Assembly: GCA_023261915.1 (NCBI GenBank) | Contig: JALRFT010000113.1 | Location: 1-10,554 of the forward strand | Reading direction: 5' to 3' | DNA: 10,554 nucleotides | Source: Acidimicrobiales bacterium | Lineage (GTDB): Bacteria > Actinomycetota > Acidimicrobiia > Acidimicrobiales > Acidimicrobilacustridaceae | In this document: positions 1 through 6,906 of the stretch, piece by piece | Numbering within the stretch: the stretch's first letter is position 1 | How the letters are laid out: each line of letters opens with the position of its first letter | The notes under the pieces: model-generated | The model's database searches: none | The model's input: the letters and a program-made list of their open reading frames with translations, nothing else | What the model was told of the DNA's origin: nothing | Program-made: the position numbers and the translations under genes

Positions 1-153
1 GGGAGTTCCGAGGCCGAGCAGGCCTGGGCTGATTACTACGCCGAGAGCGGCGAGGCAGCCCCGGCATCTGCCGAGGTCGCACCAGAGGCGCCCGTTGAGG
101 AGCCAGTTGCCGCAGAGGCCCCCGCTACCGATGAGGAGCCGGCCGAGGCCTGA
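1..153 (+). CDS. rpsA: C-terminal tail of probable 30S ribosomal protein S1 (partial)
   Basis: Frame 1 is open from the window edge to TGA at 151-153, giving the last 50 residues of a protein that starts upstream. The tail begins with a short mixed stretch (SSEAEQAWADYYAES) and then becomes a run of Ala, Glu, Pro and Val with almost no basic residues. Actinobacterial S1 proteins often end in such a low-complexity acidic tail after the last S1 RNA-binding domain. The stronger argument is context: coaE and uvrB lie downstream, and rpsA-coaE-uvrB is a familiar order in this phylum. S1 binds mRNA on the small ribosomal subunit and helps initiation. No S1 domain is visible in the fragment, so the name rests on neighbourhood and composition. 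Any other protein with an acidic tail remains possible. Confidence 0.55.
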   Translation, partial: GSSEAEQAWADYYAESGEAAPASAEVAPEAPVEEPVAAEAPATDEEPAEA

Positions 154-504
154 GCCCTGGCGGGTTCAATCGACTGGTTCGGTGACCTCGATGACCCCGT
201 TGGCGGGGATGTAGGCGAGATTCAAGCTCTCGCTTAACTGGTGACATCCACCACCTGATGGATCTCGTCGCGGGTGCTGTACACGACCGGTGTGGCAGAA
301 GCAGCGCCGGAGCGCCTAGGCCGGGGGAATAACGACCGGTGACCACCAACCGTGGTGGGTGTGACGCCGAGCGCAGGTGGTAGTGCCGGGCGGATCGGTC
401 CAGCCATCAGAAGCTGTACCGTGGCGGCGCCAGCGCCCAGTAGTGCGTGGCTTCGGTCAATCGGTGCTGACCCCTAGGTGTGCTTGCTGCCCTTAGCGAG
501 ATAG
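154..504. other. Intergenic region with no convincing gene
   Basis: About 350 bases separate the rpsA stop from the first tad gene. Reading frames on both strands are short or low quality. Visible structure: the hairpin at 187-219, and a direct repeat of the 10-mer ACGACCGGTG at 283-292 and 332-341. One minus-strand frame ends at a TAA at 234-236 and reads ...VVYSTRDEIHQVVDVTS, faintly like the C-terminal end of a class V aminotransferase, but it has no start or body. The promoter of the tad operon should lie in the 3' part of this region; no convincing -35/-10 pair could be picked. Confidence 0.5.
187..219 (+). terminator. GC-rich hairpin, possible rpsA terminator
   Basis: CCCCG (195-199) and CGGGG (204-208) pair perfectly around a TTGG loop. 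A second pair, CTCG (187-190) with CGAG (216-219), could extend the stem below an internal loop. The hairpin starts about 35 bases after the rpsA stop. There is no T-run after it, so it is not a classical intrinsic terminator, though actinobacterial terminators often lack a U-tail. The call is inference. Confidence 0.33.
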
Positions 505-1368
505 GTGGTTGTTGTGGCTTACCGCCGCCGGTTGGGTGCCCTTGTGGTTGGCCTGTTTGCTGCGCTTGCGAGTGCACTTTTGATGACGCGGTGCGGAGGC
601 TCAGATTCTGCCCCTGATCAGAGCGTTGCCATCGAAGTGGTTGTCTCGGTCAAGCCCGGTGAGGCAGCCGACGAGCTAGCGCGTTCAGGTGCCCTCGTAG
701 AGGTCAGTCGGCCAAGCGACGAGGTGCCCCCCGGGGCGCTTCCGGGTGGCAGCAATCTTGCTGGTCTTGTTGCCGCTGGCGAACTGCGGCCGGGGACTGT
801 GGTTACTCAGGGGATGTTCGTTCCAGCTGGCGAGTCTGTTGTTGGAGTGGCCGCTCTTCTGACCGGCTCGGAGAGGACCGCCATCGCGGTCACTCTTGAG
901 ACCACGCGGGCTGGGGGTGGTTGGGTAAACCCAGGTGATCGAATCAACGTCCTTGTCCCGGGCCAATGTGCCGATGAGGCCGCACTTGTGCAGTCGGGAT
1001 CGGGAGATGGCGAGGCACCTCGTTGTCGTCGGGCCAGATATCTCCTGCAGGCGGTAAGGGTGATTGCGGTCAACGACAATCTTCTTGGTGCCGCTAAGAG
1101 TGAAGTTGCACTCGGCCCAATGAGCGGTGCAGGCCAGATCACCCTGCTTCTGGAGTTGACGCCCTCGGAGGCTCAGTGGCTGGCGTCGTGGGACAATGAG
1201 TACTGGGTGACGCTGGTGGGACCCGACTACTCCCCTCAGGGACTTCCTCCGCTTCCGGTGCTCGCGTCTCCACTCCCCGGGGAGACCGGCTTGGATTCCG
1301 CTGCCGAATGCGAGGGCGGTCTCCTAGGAGCGGGTGGTTCATCCACCTGCAGCGGAGTGGGACCTTGA
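505..1368 (+). CDS. cpaB: Flp pilus assembly protein CpaB (SAF-domain, RcpC-like)
   Basis: A 287-residue protein with a basic N-terminus (YRRR, 6-9), one membrane segment at about 10-28, and an extracytoplasmic part. Residues 42-150 follow the CpaB/SAF plan: an early beta strand, a stretch about leaving the default state (GELRPGTVVTQGMF, 92-105), then AIAVTLETT and VNPGDRINVL (141-150), close to the family's 'PGDRVDVL' signature. A second half has LLQAVRVIAV (180-189) and ITLLLELTPSEAQWL (212-226), matching the usual 'TLAVTPEEAEKL' region. In Gram-negative tad systems CpaB/RcpC works in the periplasm with the secretin; in a monoderm its partner is unknown. Five cysteines (30, 155, 174, 269, 282) lie outside the membrane segment; C155 and C174 flank a variable loop. 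The start is GTG at 505; GTG at 514, with ATAGG just upstream, is an equally possible start. The gene heads the tad operon and overlaps cpaE. Confidence 0.78.
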   Translation: MVVVAYRRRLGALVVGLFAALASALLMTRCGGSDSAPDQSVAIEVVVSVKPGEAADELARSGALVEVSRPSDEVPPGALPGGSNLAGLVAAGELRPGTVVTQGMFVPAGESVVGVAALLTGSERTAIAVTLETTRAGGGWVNPGDRINVLVPGQCADEAALVQSGSGDGEAPRCRRARYLLQAVRVIAVNDNLLGAAKSEVALGPMSGAGQITLLLELTPSEAQWLASWDNEYWVTLVGPDYSPQGLPPLPVLASPLPGETGLDSAAECEGGLLGAGGSSTCSGVGP

Positions 1369-2684
1369 TTTCTGCCCCACCTGCGGTATTCGTTCTCTCA
1401 GGAGATCCGGATGAACGAGCGAGGATTGTCAACCAGCTCGGCCCCGGAGTGGTGGGTTTCGATTCGGCCCAGGACGTAGTCGCGGCTGTCTGTCAAAGTG
1501 AGCAGTCAGGGACAGTTGTGCTTGTGACCGGCCCATCGATGTCGGAAGGCGAATCGTCGGCATCACTGACCGCAGTTCAAGGTGGCACTCGAAAGTATGC
1601 GAGTGAGGTTCATGGGATTGCTCTTCGGCACCAGTTGCCACTGTCTGAGCTCAAGAGGATTCTTGGCGCTGGGTTTTGCGACGCAGTTGAAGTCGGGGAG
1701 GGCCCAGCTCAACTGCGCCACGCTGTGCGGCGAGCTGGACTGGCGCCGACCATAGCCCCTGACCATCGGGGCGCTGGCGCAGAATCAGTGTCATCTGGTC
1801 CTCCGCCCCGGGTGCCGGGTCGGATAGTGGCGCTGATATCTGCAAAGGGCGGAGTTGGGAAGTCAGTCCTTACCGTCAACCTTGCTGAGGTCTTGGCCTC
1901 CCTCGCTCGGGAGGCGGACTCTTTGAGATCTAGCAAAGGCGCTCATCGTGAGGGTCTTCCCCGAGTCATTGCCGTTGACTCTGACCTCCAGTTTGGTGAC
2001 CTCGGAACGTTGAGTGGTCTTGCCCCGGGGCGGACGCTGTGTGATGTCGGATCGGATGCTGACTTCCGGTCGGTGGATCCAATCAGTTTGGAAAGACTGG
2101 TGGCGGTACCACCGTCAGCCTCCATTGGCATTCTCGCTGTTTCCCCAGATCCAGCGAACGCTGAATTGGTACCGTCGGCGCTGCTCGTCCACACACTCCG
2201 GTCCCTAGCAGCAGCGGTGGAATGGATCGTTGTGGACTTGTCAACCAATCTCGATGACTCCGCACTCGACGTCATCGACGTTGCCGATCACGCCTTGGTG
2301 GTCACTAGTCCTGAGGCCACCAGTGTCGTGGGTACTGGCGGCCTCCTTGCAGTCCTTGAGCGCCTTGGCGTTGATTCAGACCGACGATCGATTCTCGTCA
2401 ACAGAGTTGGAATGAATGCAGGCATGGATCTCGCGACAATCGAAGCGCACCTAGGTGAGAGTATTCTCGCGGCGATCCCCGAGGATGAAGTCGTCGGCCG
2501 ATCTGTTCTCACCGCCCAGATCGCTGCGGTTGCGACACCGAGAGCCCCTTTTGTGCAGTCGGTTCTCGAGCTCGCTGCCGACCTGAGTGGCCATGATCCT
2601 GGCTATTGGAGATCTTCGGCCACCGGTGCGGGTGCAGGACTCGGACGGTGGGTTCGTGCTGTACTCGCGCCGAGGCGCAGGTAG
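1365..2684 (+). CDS. cpaE: CpaE/TadZ-like pilus localisation ATPase (MinD/ParA family)
   Basis: A 439-residue protein if started at TTG 1365, which overlaps the cpaB stop as TTGA and has GGAG a few bases upstream; an in-frame ATG at 1308 lies inside cpaB and is less likely. Residues 7-125 form an N-terminal region with alternating hydrophobic strands (AVFVLSG, TVVLVTGP), resembling the degenerate receiver-like domain of CpaE but without a clear phospho-acceptor. Residues 152 onward are a MinD/ParA ATPase: deviant Walker A KGGVGKS (161-167) with signature Lys161, VIAVDSDLQFGD (201-212), typical of CpaE, and WIVVDLST (287-294) as Walker B-like strand. In the tad system this family positions the assembly machine at the membrane or pole. 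Residues 181-199 are a polar insert between the Walker A helix and the next strand. The C-terminal end (GRWVRAVLAPRRR) is basic and could touch membrane. Confidence 0.83.
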   Translation: MISAPPAVFVLSGDPDERARIVNQLGPGVVGFDSAQDVVAAVCQSEQSGTVVLVTGPSMSEGESSASLTAVQGGTRKYASEVHGIALRHQLPLSELKRILGAGFCDAVEVGEGPAQLRHAVRRAGLAPTIAPDHRGAGAESVSSGPPPRVPGRIVALISAKGGVGKSVLTVNLAEVLASLAREADSLRSSKGAHREGLPRVIAVDSDLQFGDLGTLSGLAPGRTLCDVGSDADFRSVDPISLERLVAVPPSASIGILAVSPDPANAELVPSALLVHTLRSLAAAVEWIVVDLSTNLDDSALDVIDVADHALVVTSPEATSVVGTGGLLAVLERLGVDSDRRSILVNRVGMNAGMDLATIEAHLGESILAAIPEDEVVGRSVLTAQIAAVATPRAPFVQSVLELAADLSGHDPGYWRSSATGAGAGLGRWVRAVLAPRRR

Positions 2685-2686
2685 AC

Positions 2687-4018
2687 GTGGGACTCTCCGA
2701 CCGGCTGGCCGACCAGGCTCTGAGGCTGGAGCCGGGCGCTGGACGTCGCACCATAGCTACGCCAGGCGTGTCGCCAGTCACGGCCCGGTATAGACAGAGA
2801 ATTCATCAGCGCCTGCTCGATGAACTCGGTCCTACTCTCGGTGATCCCCGGATGACGGGGGAGTCCCTCCACCAAGTTGTGGGTGAGACTCTCACGCGCG
2901 TGCTCGATGAGGAGCGCCTACCGCTTTCGGTGGGTGAGCAGGAGCGACTTCGGGGAGCCGTCTACGACGATGTGTTCGGCTTTGGGCCGCTGGACCCACT
3001 TCTGGCGGACGAGGCAGTCACCGAGGTGATGTGCAATGGGCCCGACGCAGTCTGGGTCGAACGACAAGGACGTCTAGAGCGGACACCAACGACCTTCGTG
3101 GATGCTGACCACTTACGACGTGTCATTGAGAAGATGGTTGGTGCAGTTGGTCGTCGGGTCGACGAGATGACCCCGGTATGTGACGCCCGGCTGGCCTCTG
3201 GGGCTCGGGTCCACGCTGTGCTCGCTCCGGTCGCCGTGGATGGCCCATTTCTCACGATTCGCAAGTTTGCTCGCGATCACCTCACTGCAGCGGACCTTGT
3301 CAGATCTCGGTCACTTGACGAGCACGCCATGCGGTTCTTGTCCCGCGTCGTTAAGGGTCGATGCAATGTATTGATCTCCGGAGGTGCTGGATCCGGCAAG
3401 ACGACTCTGCTCAATGTTCTTTCCTCATTCATTCCAAAAGGGGAACGCATCGTCACGATTGAAGACTCCAAGGAGCTCCAATTACGGCAGGACCATGTCC
3501 TCTCTCTGGAGTCGCGTCAGCCGAATGTTGAGGGTCAAGGATTGATTTCAATACGGGATCTGGTCCGGACGAGTCTGCGAATGCGCCCTGATCGAATCGT
3601 GGTTGGAGAAGTGAGAGCAGGTGAGGCGCTCGACATGCTCCAAGCCATGAATACAGGTCACGACGGTTCACTGACGACGGTGCATGCGAACAGTCCGCGA
3701 GATGCGCTTACCCGCATCGAGACGCTCGTATTCATGGCTGGATACGAGTTGCCCCTCCGCGCGATTCGACAACAGATTGCCTCCTCGCTCGAGATACTCG
3801 TTCACCTTCAGCGACAGTCAGATGGGTCTCGATGGGTGACTCATATCACCGAGGTGCAGGGGATGGAGGGGGACGTTGTTGTCACCGCTGACATCTTCCG
3901 TCGGCCCCGCGCCGGCGCCCAGCTAGTCCCAACCGGAATTCGCCCACATCTGGAAGCTCGGCTCGAGGAACTTGGGCTCGCCTCCCCCAGTGGCACTTTC
4001 AGGGAGGTGAGGGGTTGA
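2687..4018 (+). CDS. cpaF: Type II/IV secretion ATPase CpaF/TadA, motor of the Flp pilus
   Basis: A 443-residue cytoplasmic ATPase from GTG 2687, two bases after the cpaE stop, with AGG five bases upstream; a longer frame from 2606 would run into cpaE. The N-terminal domain (about 35-215) carries the CpaF features VFGFGPLDPLL (96-106) and TEVMCNGPD (112-120). The ATPase core shows Walker A GGAGSGKTT (232-240), an acidic Asp-box IVTIEDSKEL (255-264), an atypical Walker B RIVVGEVR (303-310) and a His-box GHDGSLTTVHANS (324-336). The arginine-rich stretch RTSLRMRPDR (294-303) is also typical. CpaF hexamers hydrolyse ATP to drive pilin extrusion through the TadB/TadC platform. Length and motif order match full-length family members and nothing appears broken. 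The gene ends in a TTGA overlap with tadB. Confidence 0.94.
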   Translation: MGLSDRLADQALRLEPGAGRRTIATPGVSPVTARYRQRIHQRLLDELGPTLGDPRMTGESLHQVVGETLTRVLDEERLPLSVGEQERLRGAVYDDVFGFGPLDPLLADEAVTEVMCNGPDAVWVERQGRLERTPTTFVDADHLRRVIEKMVGAVGRRVDEMTPVCDARLASGARVHAVLAPVAVDGPFLTIRKFARDHLTAADLVRSRSLDEHAMRFLSRVVKGRCNVLISGGAGSGKTTLLNVLSSFIPKGERIVTIEDSKELQLRQDHVLSLESRQPNVEGQGLISIRDLVRTSLRMRPDRIVVGEVRAGEALDMLQAMNTGHDGSLTTVHANSPRDALTRIETLVFMAGYELPLRAIRQQIASSLEILVHLQRQSDGSRWVTHITEVQGMEGDVVVTADIFRRPRAGAQLVPTGIRPHLEARLEELGLASPSGTFREVRG

Positions 4019-4944
4019 CAGGCCTGGTGAGGGAGCCGCGCAGGACGCGCCGATTGGCTGCAGGTCAATTGGGGAGGACCCGAAAGAGAGCTGTCCAACA
4101 TGAAGGCGGGGAGTCATGGATAGCGACGGCCTGGCGGGCATGTGTCAACGCTGCGGCAGGACTCGAGGCAAGTGGTCGTGCACTCGTTGACCGGCTGGCT
4201 GTCCGGCCTCGTCTGCAGCCGGTCGTCTTGAGTGGCATACCCGAGCACCGATCCCGGGAGTTATCTGCTGCAACTGCTGTTGTATCAGCAGTCGGCGGGC
4301 TGGGCATCGCCGTCACCACTGGCCGTGTCGTGCTGGGAGGTGTCGTGGGGCTGGGTCTTCTGCTCGCTCCTGTGGGTGTCCTGCGGCTCCAGGAGAAGAG
4401 ACGACGGCAACGTTTTCTCGATGAACTCCCTGACGTACTTCACCTTCTTGCGGGGGCCATACGCTCCGGCCTTCCGTTGACGCAGGCCATTGGGGTGTTG
4501 GCGAGCGAGACTGAAGGACCGGTGAGGGGCGAGTTTGCACGGGCAAGTGCCGAATTGGCTCTCGGCCAAACAGCAGGGCGCGCACTCCGGGGAATCGCCG
4601 TTCGGATGACGAGCGACGATGTTGCGTCTGTTGCTGTAGCTGTCGAGATTCACCGCCAATCGGGTGGCAATCTGGCGGAGGTAATTGACATCGTCGCGTC
4701 GGGCGCCGTCCTTCGACAGCGTCTGCAGCGCGAAATCGCAACTCTGACTGCAGAAGGCCGGATCAGCGCGATTGTGCTTGGTGTCCTGCCCATTCTTCTA
4801 GGGGCCCTTCTGTTCGTCACCAACCCCGAGTATCTCTCCGTACTTCTCGAGGATCCTGCGGGTCAGGTCATGATGAGCGTCGCTGCTGTTTCGATGGTCC
4901 TCGGCTTCATGTGGATGCGTCGGATCGTATCGATCGATGAGTGA
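4015..4944 (+). CDS. tadB: TadB, type II secretion F-family inner-membrane platform protein
   Basis: A 309-residue membrane protein. The start TTG 4015 overlaps the cpaF stop as TTGA, with a strong GGAGGTGA ribosome site four bases upstream (4003-4010), so the start is well supported. Residues 1-80 are polar and basic with no membrane segment, longer than usual before the first helix. Hydrophobic segments lie at about 84-100, 103-122, 250-268 and 285-300. The T2SF domain sits between them: FLDELPDVLHLLAGAIRSGL (134-153), the helical repeat around GRALRGIAVRM (188-198), and EIHRQSGGNLAEVID (211-225), all recognisable signatures. TadB pairs with TadC to form the platform under the pilus and transmits CpaF movement. 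The role is inferred from the family and from tadC directly downstream. Confidence 0.9.
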   Translation: MTGLVREPRRTRRLAAGQLGRTRKRAVQHEGGESWIATAWRACVNAAAGLEASGRALVDRLAVRPRLQPVVLSGIPEHRSRELSAATAVVSAVGGLGIAVTTGRVVLGGVVGLGLLLAPVGVLRLQEKRRRQRFLDELPDVLHLLAGAIRSGLPLTQAIGVLASETEGPVRGEFARASAELALGQTAGRALRGIAVRMTSDDVASVAVAVEIHRQSGGNLAEVIDIVASGAVLRQRLQREIATLTAEGRISAIVLGVLPILLGALLFVTNPEYLSVLLEDPAGQVMMSVAAVSMVLGFMWMRRIVSIDE

Positions 4945-4977
4945 AGCGGCCCTCATTCTCTCGATAGACGGAGCCCT

Positions 4978-5841
4978 ATGGTGCCGATCCGCAGGGAAGA
5001 GCGAGGACTGATGGATCGTCTCACCCCTCTCCTAGTTGGCGTCGTAGCGGCCCTAGTGGCACTGCTTTTCCCGAAGCGACACCTGCAATTCCGCCGAGCT
5101 GTTCGTCCTCACGGACCTCAGCAGTCAGGTGGCGAACCTTCTTATTCTCAATCTCCACCTTCGTCGGGTGGTGTTCTCCAGCGACTCAGCCGCAGGGCCC
5201 TCGGGCAGGATCAGGTAGTGGGCTCACCCATGTTGCTTCGGGTGATCTCACTCTTGGTTGGACTCCTTGGCAGTGCTCTGCTTCGAGCGATTCTTCCGGC
5301 GGAGATTCCTACTGCTGTTTCTCTACTTCCTGTGGCGGCATCGTTCCTCGGACCGAGTTGGAATGATCGTCGTCGTCTTAGGCGCCGACGAAAGGCGATG
5401 GCGCGTGATTTCCCCCGGATTCTTGATCTTCTGGCATTGAGTGTGGAGGCTGGGATGGGCTTCGAACAAGCAATTTCACGAGTGGTTCAGGCCCTGCCCG
5501 GAGCGTTGTCGGCTGAATTCATCCGAATGCAGGCCGAGATTGCTGCTGGCGCTCCCCGGTCTCTTGCCCTCCGGTCAATGGCCGACCGGTGCCCGTTGCC
5601 TGAGATCCGGACGTTCGTCGTCACGCTTGTCCAGGCCGAAACCTTCGGCGTCCCTGTTGGCCCCCTGTTGCGATCTCATGCTGATGACGTTCGGATCCGA
5701 CACCGCCAAGCTATTCAGCTTCGTGCGCAGAAGGCTCCTGTCAAGATGCTCATCCCGCTAGTCCTATGTGTCTTTCCATCTCTTCTCGTGGTTGTTGCCG
5801 GGCCGGCATTGCTCACGATCCGTCAGACCCTTCTGCCCTGA
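4978..5841 (+). CDS. tadC: TadC, type II secretion F-family inner-membrane platform protein
   Basis: A 287-residue membrane protein that starts 33 bases after tadB. ATG 4978 has GGAG upstream; ATG 5011 (Met12, MDRLTPLLVGVV) has GAGGA upstream and would put the first membrane helix at the N-terminus, so it is a real alternative. Membrane segments: about 15-31, 86-104, 110-125 and 256-280. The T2SF signatures are clear: DFPRILDLLALSVEAGMGFE (144-163), EIAAGAPRSLALRSMADR (187-204), FVVTLVQAETFGVP (213-226) and APVKMLIPLVLCVFP (253-267). A proline/serine/glutamine-rich linker (44-64) follows the first helix. TadC is the second half of the platform with TadB. It is the last plus-strand gene of the operon and faces the pilin gene tail to tail. 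Confidence 0.9.
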   Translation: MVPIRREERGLMDRLTPLLVGVVAALVALLFPKRHLQFRRAVRPHGPQQSGGEPSYSQSPPSSGGVLQRLSRRALGQDQVVGSPMLLRVISLLVGLLGSALLRAILPAEIPTAVSLLPVAASFLGPSWNDRRRLRRRRKAMARDFPRILDLLALSVEAGMGFEQAISRVVQALPGALSAEFIRMQAEIAAGAPRSLALRSMADRCPLPEIRTFVVTLVQAETFGVPVGPLLRSHADDVRIRHRQAIQLRAQKAPVKMLIPLVLCVFPSLLVVVAGPALLTIRQTLLP

Positions 5842-5871
5842 GACGCGATCTCTCTGCAACATGGCAAGGCC

Positions 5872-5925
5872 GGGGAGACGGTACCGGTGCCCCAAATCTC
5901 TGTTCCCAGAACATGGAGCACCGGT
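5872..5925. terminator. Inverted repeats between convergent tadC and flp
   Basis: ACCGGTGC (5883-5890) and GCACCGGT (5918-5925) form an 8-base inverted repeat with a 27-base loop. The first arm also belongs to an imperfect 22-base palindrome (5872-5893) with GGGG and CCCC at its ends and CGGTACCG in the middle. It lies in the 96-base gap between two converging genes, where a two-way terminator would be expected. There is no T-run on either strand, so termination is inference. Confidence 0.33.
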
Positions 5926-5937
5926 GCCATCGTCAGG

Positions 5938-6123
5938 TCACCCGGTAGTGGTTGTCGTCAGCATCTCGAATTGGTCATTCATCCCGGCGCCAAGGGCCGA
6001 GACTGCCACGACACACACGACGGCAATGAGTGAGACCAACATTGCGTACTCAACCATTGTCGCTCCCTCGTCGGGGATCCGATTTCGTAGCAGCCACTGG
6101 TGGATCATTGATAGCAACGGCAT
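5938..6123 (-). CDS. flp: Flp-family type IVb prepilin, the major pilus subunit candidate
   Basis: A 61-residue protein on the minus strand. The start is the ATG at 6123-6121, with AAGGAAGGT just upstream; a longer in-frame start at 6225 adds an arginine-rich stretch without pilin character. The architecture is a textbook Flp pilin: a short leader ending RIPDEG (15-20), cleavage expected between Gly20 and Ala21, then ATMVEYAML with Glu at +5 and Tyr at +6 of the mature protein, followed by one hydrophobic helix (about 23-46) and a short tail LTTTTTG. The mature subunit would be 41 residues. It should be processed by a TadV/CpaA-type peptidase, which is not in the window, and polymerised by the cpaF-tadB-tadC machinery next door. 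It lies on the opposite strand and so has its own promoter, allowing expression separate from the assembly genes. Confidence 0.88.
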   Translation of the reverse strand: MPLLSMIHQWLLRNRIPDEGATMVEYAMLVSLIAVVCVVAVSALGAGMNDQFEMLTTTTTG

Positions 6124-6149
6124 TGCACCTTCCTTGGATCTGGCATTGG

Positions 6150-6177
6150 GGAGCCGTCGTCTTCGGGGCTCCGAGCC
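6150..6177. promoter_or_regulatory. Overlapping inverted repeats upstream of flp
   Basis: GGAGCC (6150-6155) pairs with GGCTCC (6167-6172) across an 11-base spacer. The second arm also starts the near-palindrome GGCTC-C-GAGCC (6167-6177). These lie 27-54 bases upstream of the flp start on the minus strand, inside the 139-base gap shared with coaE. They could form a hairpin in the flp leader or be an operator. A further short repeat, CGGTG-N7-CACCG, lies nearer coaE. No promoter boxes were clear. Confidence 0.25.
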
Positions 6178-6262
6178 GCTAGAGCCAGTGTGGCGACTGA
6201 TGCTCGCCGCCGGTGTGGTGGTCACCGTGCGTGCCTGCAGACCTACCGCTAGGTTTCAGCAC

Positions 6263-6904
6263 GTGTTCGTCGTTGGGCTCACTGGTGGCATCGGCTCAGG
6301 GAAGTCAACGGTGTCGTCAATGTTCGCCGCCCGGGGTGCGGTCATCATCGATGCCGATCTGATCACCCGCCAGCTTCAGCAGCCCGGCGCTCCCGTATTC
6401 GAGGCCATGGTTGAGAGATTCGGTGAGCGAATCATCGCTCCGGACGGGACGCTCGACCGCCAGGCGGTTGCGGACATCGTGTTCCACGACGCAGAGGCAC
6501 TCGCCGACCTCAATGCGCTGGTCCATCCCGCAGTCGGGGCCGAGATCGCCAATCAATTGGGCGCTGCGGCAGAGGCAGCGACACCCGTGGGGGCCGCCCA
6601 AGCTGTGGTGATTCTCGATGTCCCCCTGCTCGTGGAGACCGGGCGATCCGATGTGGCACTCGTGGTCGTTGTCGATGCGCACGAACATCACCAGCATGAA
6701 CGGCTAGTGACCCACAGAGGGCTCGATCCCGCCGACGCCTCGGCGCGCATGTCCCGTCAAGCCTCTCGCTCTGATCGTCTCGAGTGGGCTGACATCGTGA
6801 TCGACAACACTGGCGATCTCGCCTATCTCGAGAACGAGGTTGAGCGGGCGTGGCAAGAAATTTGTGTCCGCTCCAACGTGGGCCACGGCCACGCTGGCGA
6901 CTGA
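6263..6904 (+). CDS. coaE: Dephospho-CoA kinase
   Basis: A 213-residue cytoplasmic enzyme that phosphorylates the 3'-hydroxyl of the ribose in dephospho-CoA with ATP, the last step of CoA synthesis. The start is GTG 6263, directly before VVGLTGGIGSGKST; upstream in-frame sequence has no kinase character, and AGG lies about nine bases upstream. Motifs: P-loop GGIGSGKST (8-16), the DAD motif IIDADLI (28-34) used in substrate binding, HPAV (88-91), LDVPLLVE (118-125), the lid-type RMSRQ (162-166) and the closing IDNTGD (180-185). The length is normal, without the C-terminal GrpB-like extension of the mycobacterial enzyme. The gene is normally next to rpsA; here the tad locus lies between. Its stop is only two bases from the dprE1 stop on the other strand. 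Confidence 0.95.
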   Translation: MFVVGLTGGIGSGKSTVSSMFAARGAVIIDADLITRQLQQPGAPVFEAMVERFGERIIAPDGTLDRQAVADIVFHDAEALADLNALVHPAVGAEIANQLGAAAEAATPVGAAQAVVILDVPLLVETGRSDVALVVVVDAHEHHQHERLVTHRGLDPADASARMSRQASRSDRLEWADIVIDNTGDLAYLENEVERAWQEICVRSNVGHGHAGD

Positions 6905-6906
6905 GG

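Noticed and set aside
163..180. GGTTCAATC resembling a tRNA T-loop
   Set aside because: The flanking bases do not pair as a T-stem and no acceptor or anticodon arm can be drawn around it.
125..349. Minus-strand 74-codon ORF before the tad operon
   Set aside because: It overlaps the rpsA tail, has composition like a random GC-rich frame (many Arg, Pro, His) and no recognisable motif.
6124..6225. Longer start for the Flp pilin
   Set aside because: The extra 34 residues are arginine- and serine-rich, and the ATG at 6123 has a strong ribosome site and gives a normal short prepilin leader.
5768..6262. Long in-frame N-terminal extension of coaE
   Set aside because: The open frame upstream of GTG 6263 overlaps tadC and the flp gene on the other strand and has no kinase character; the family starts right before VVGLTGGIGSGKST.
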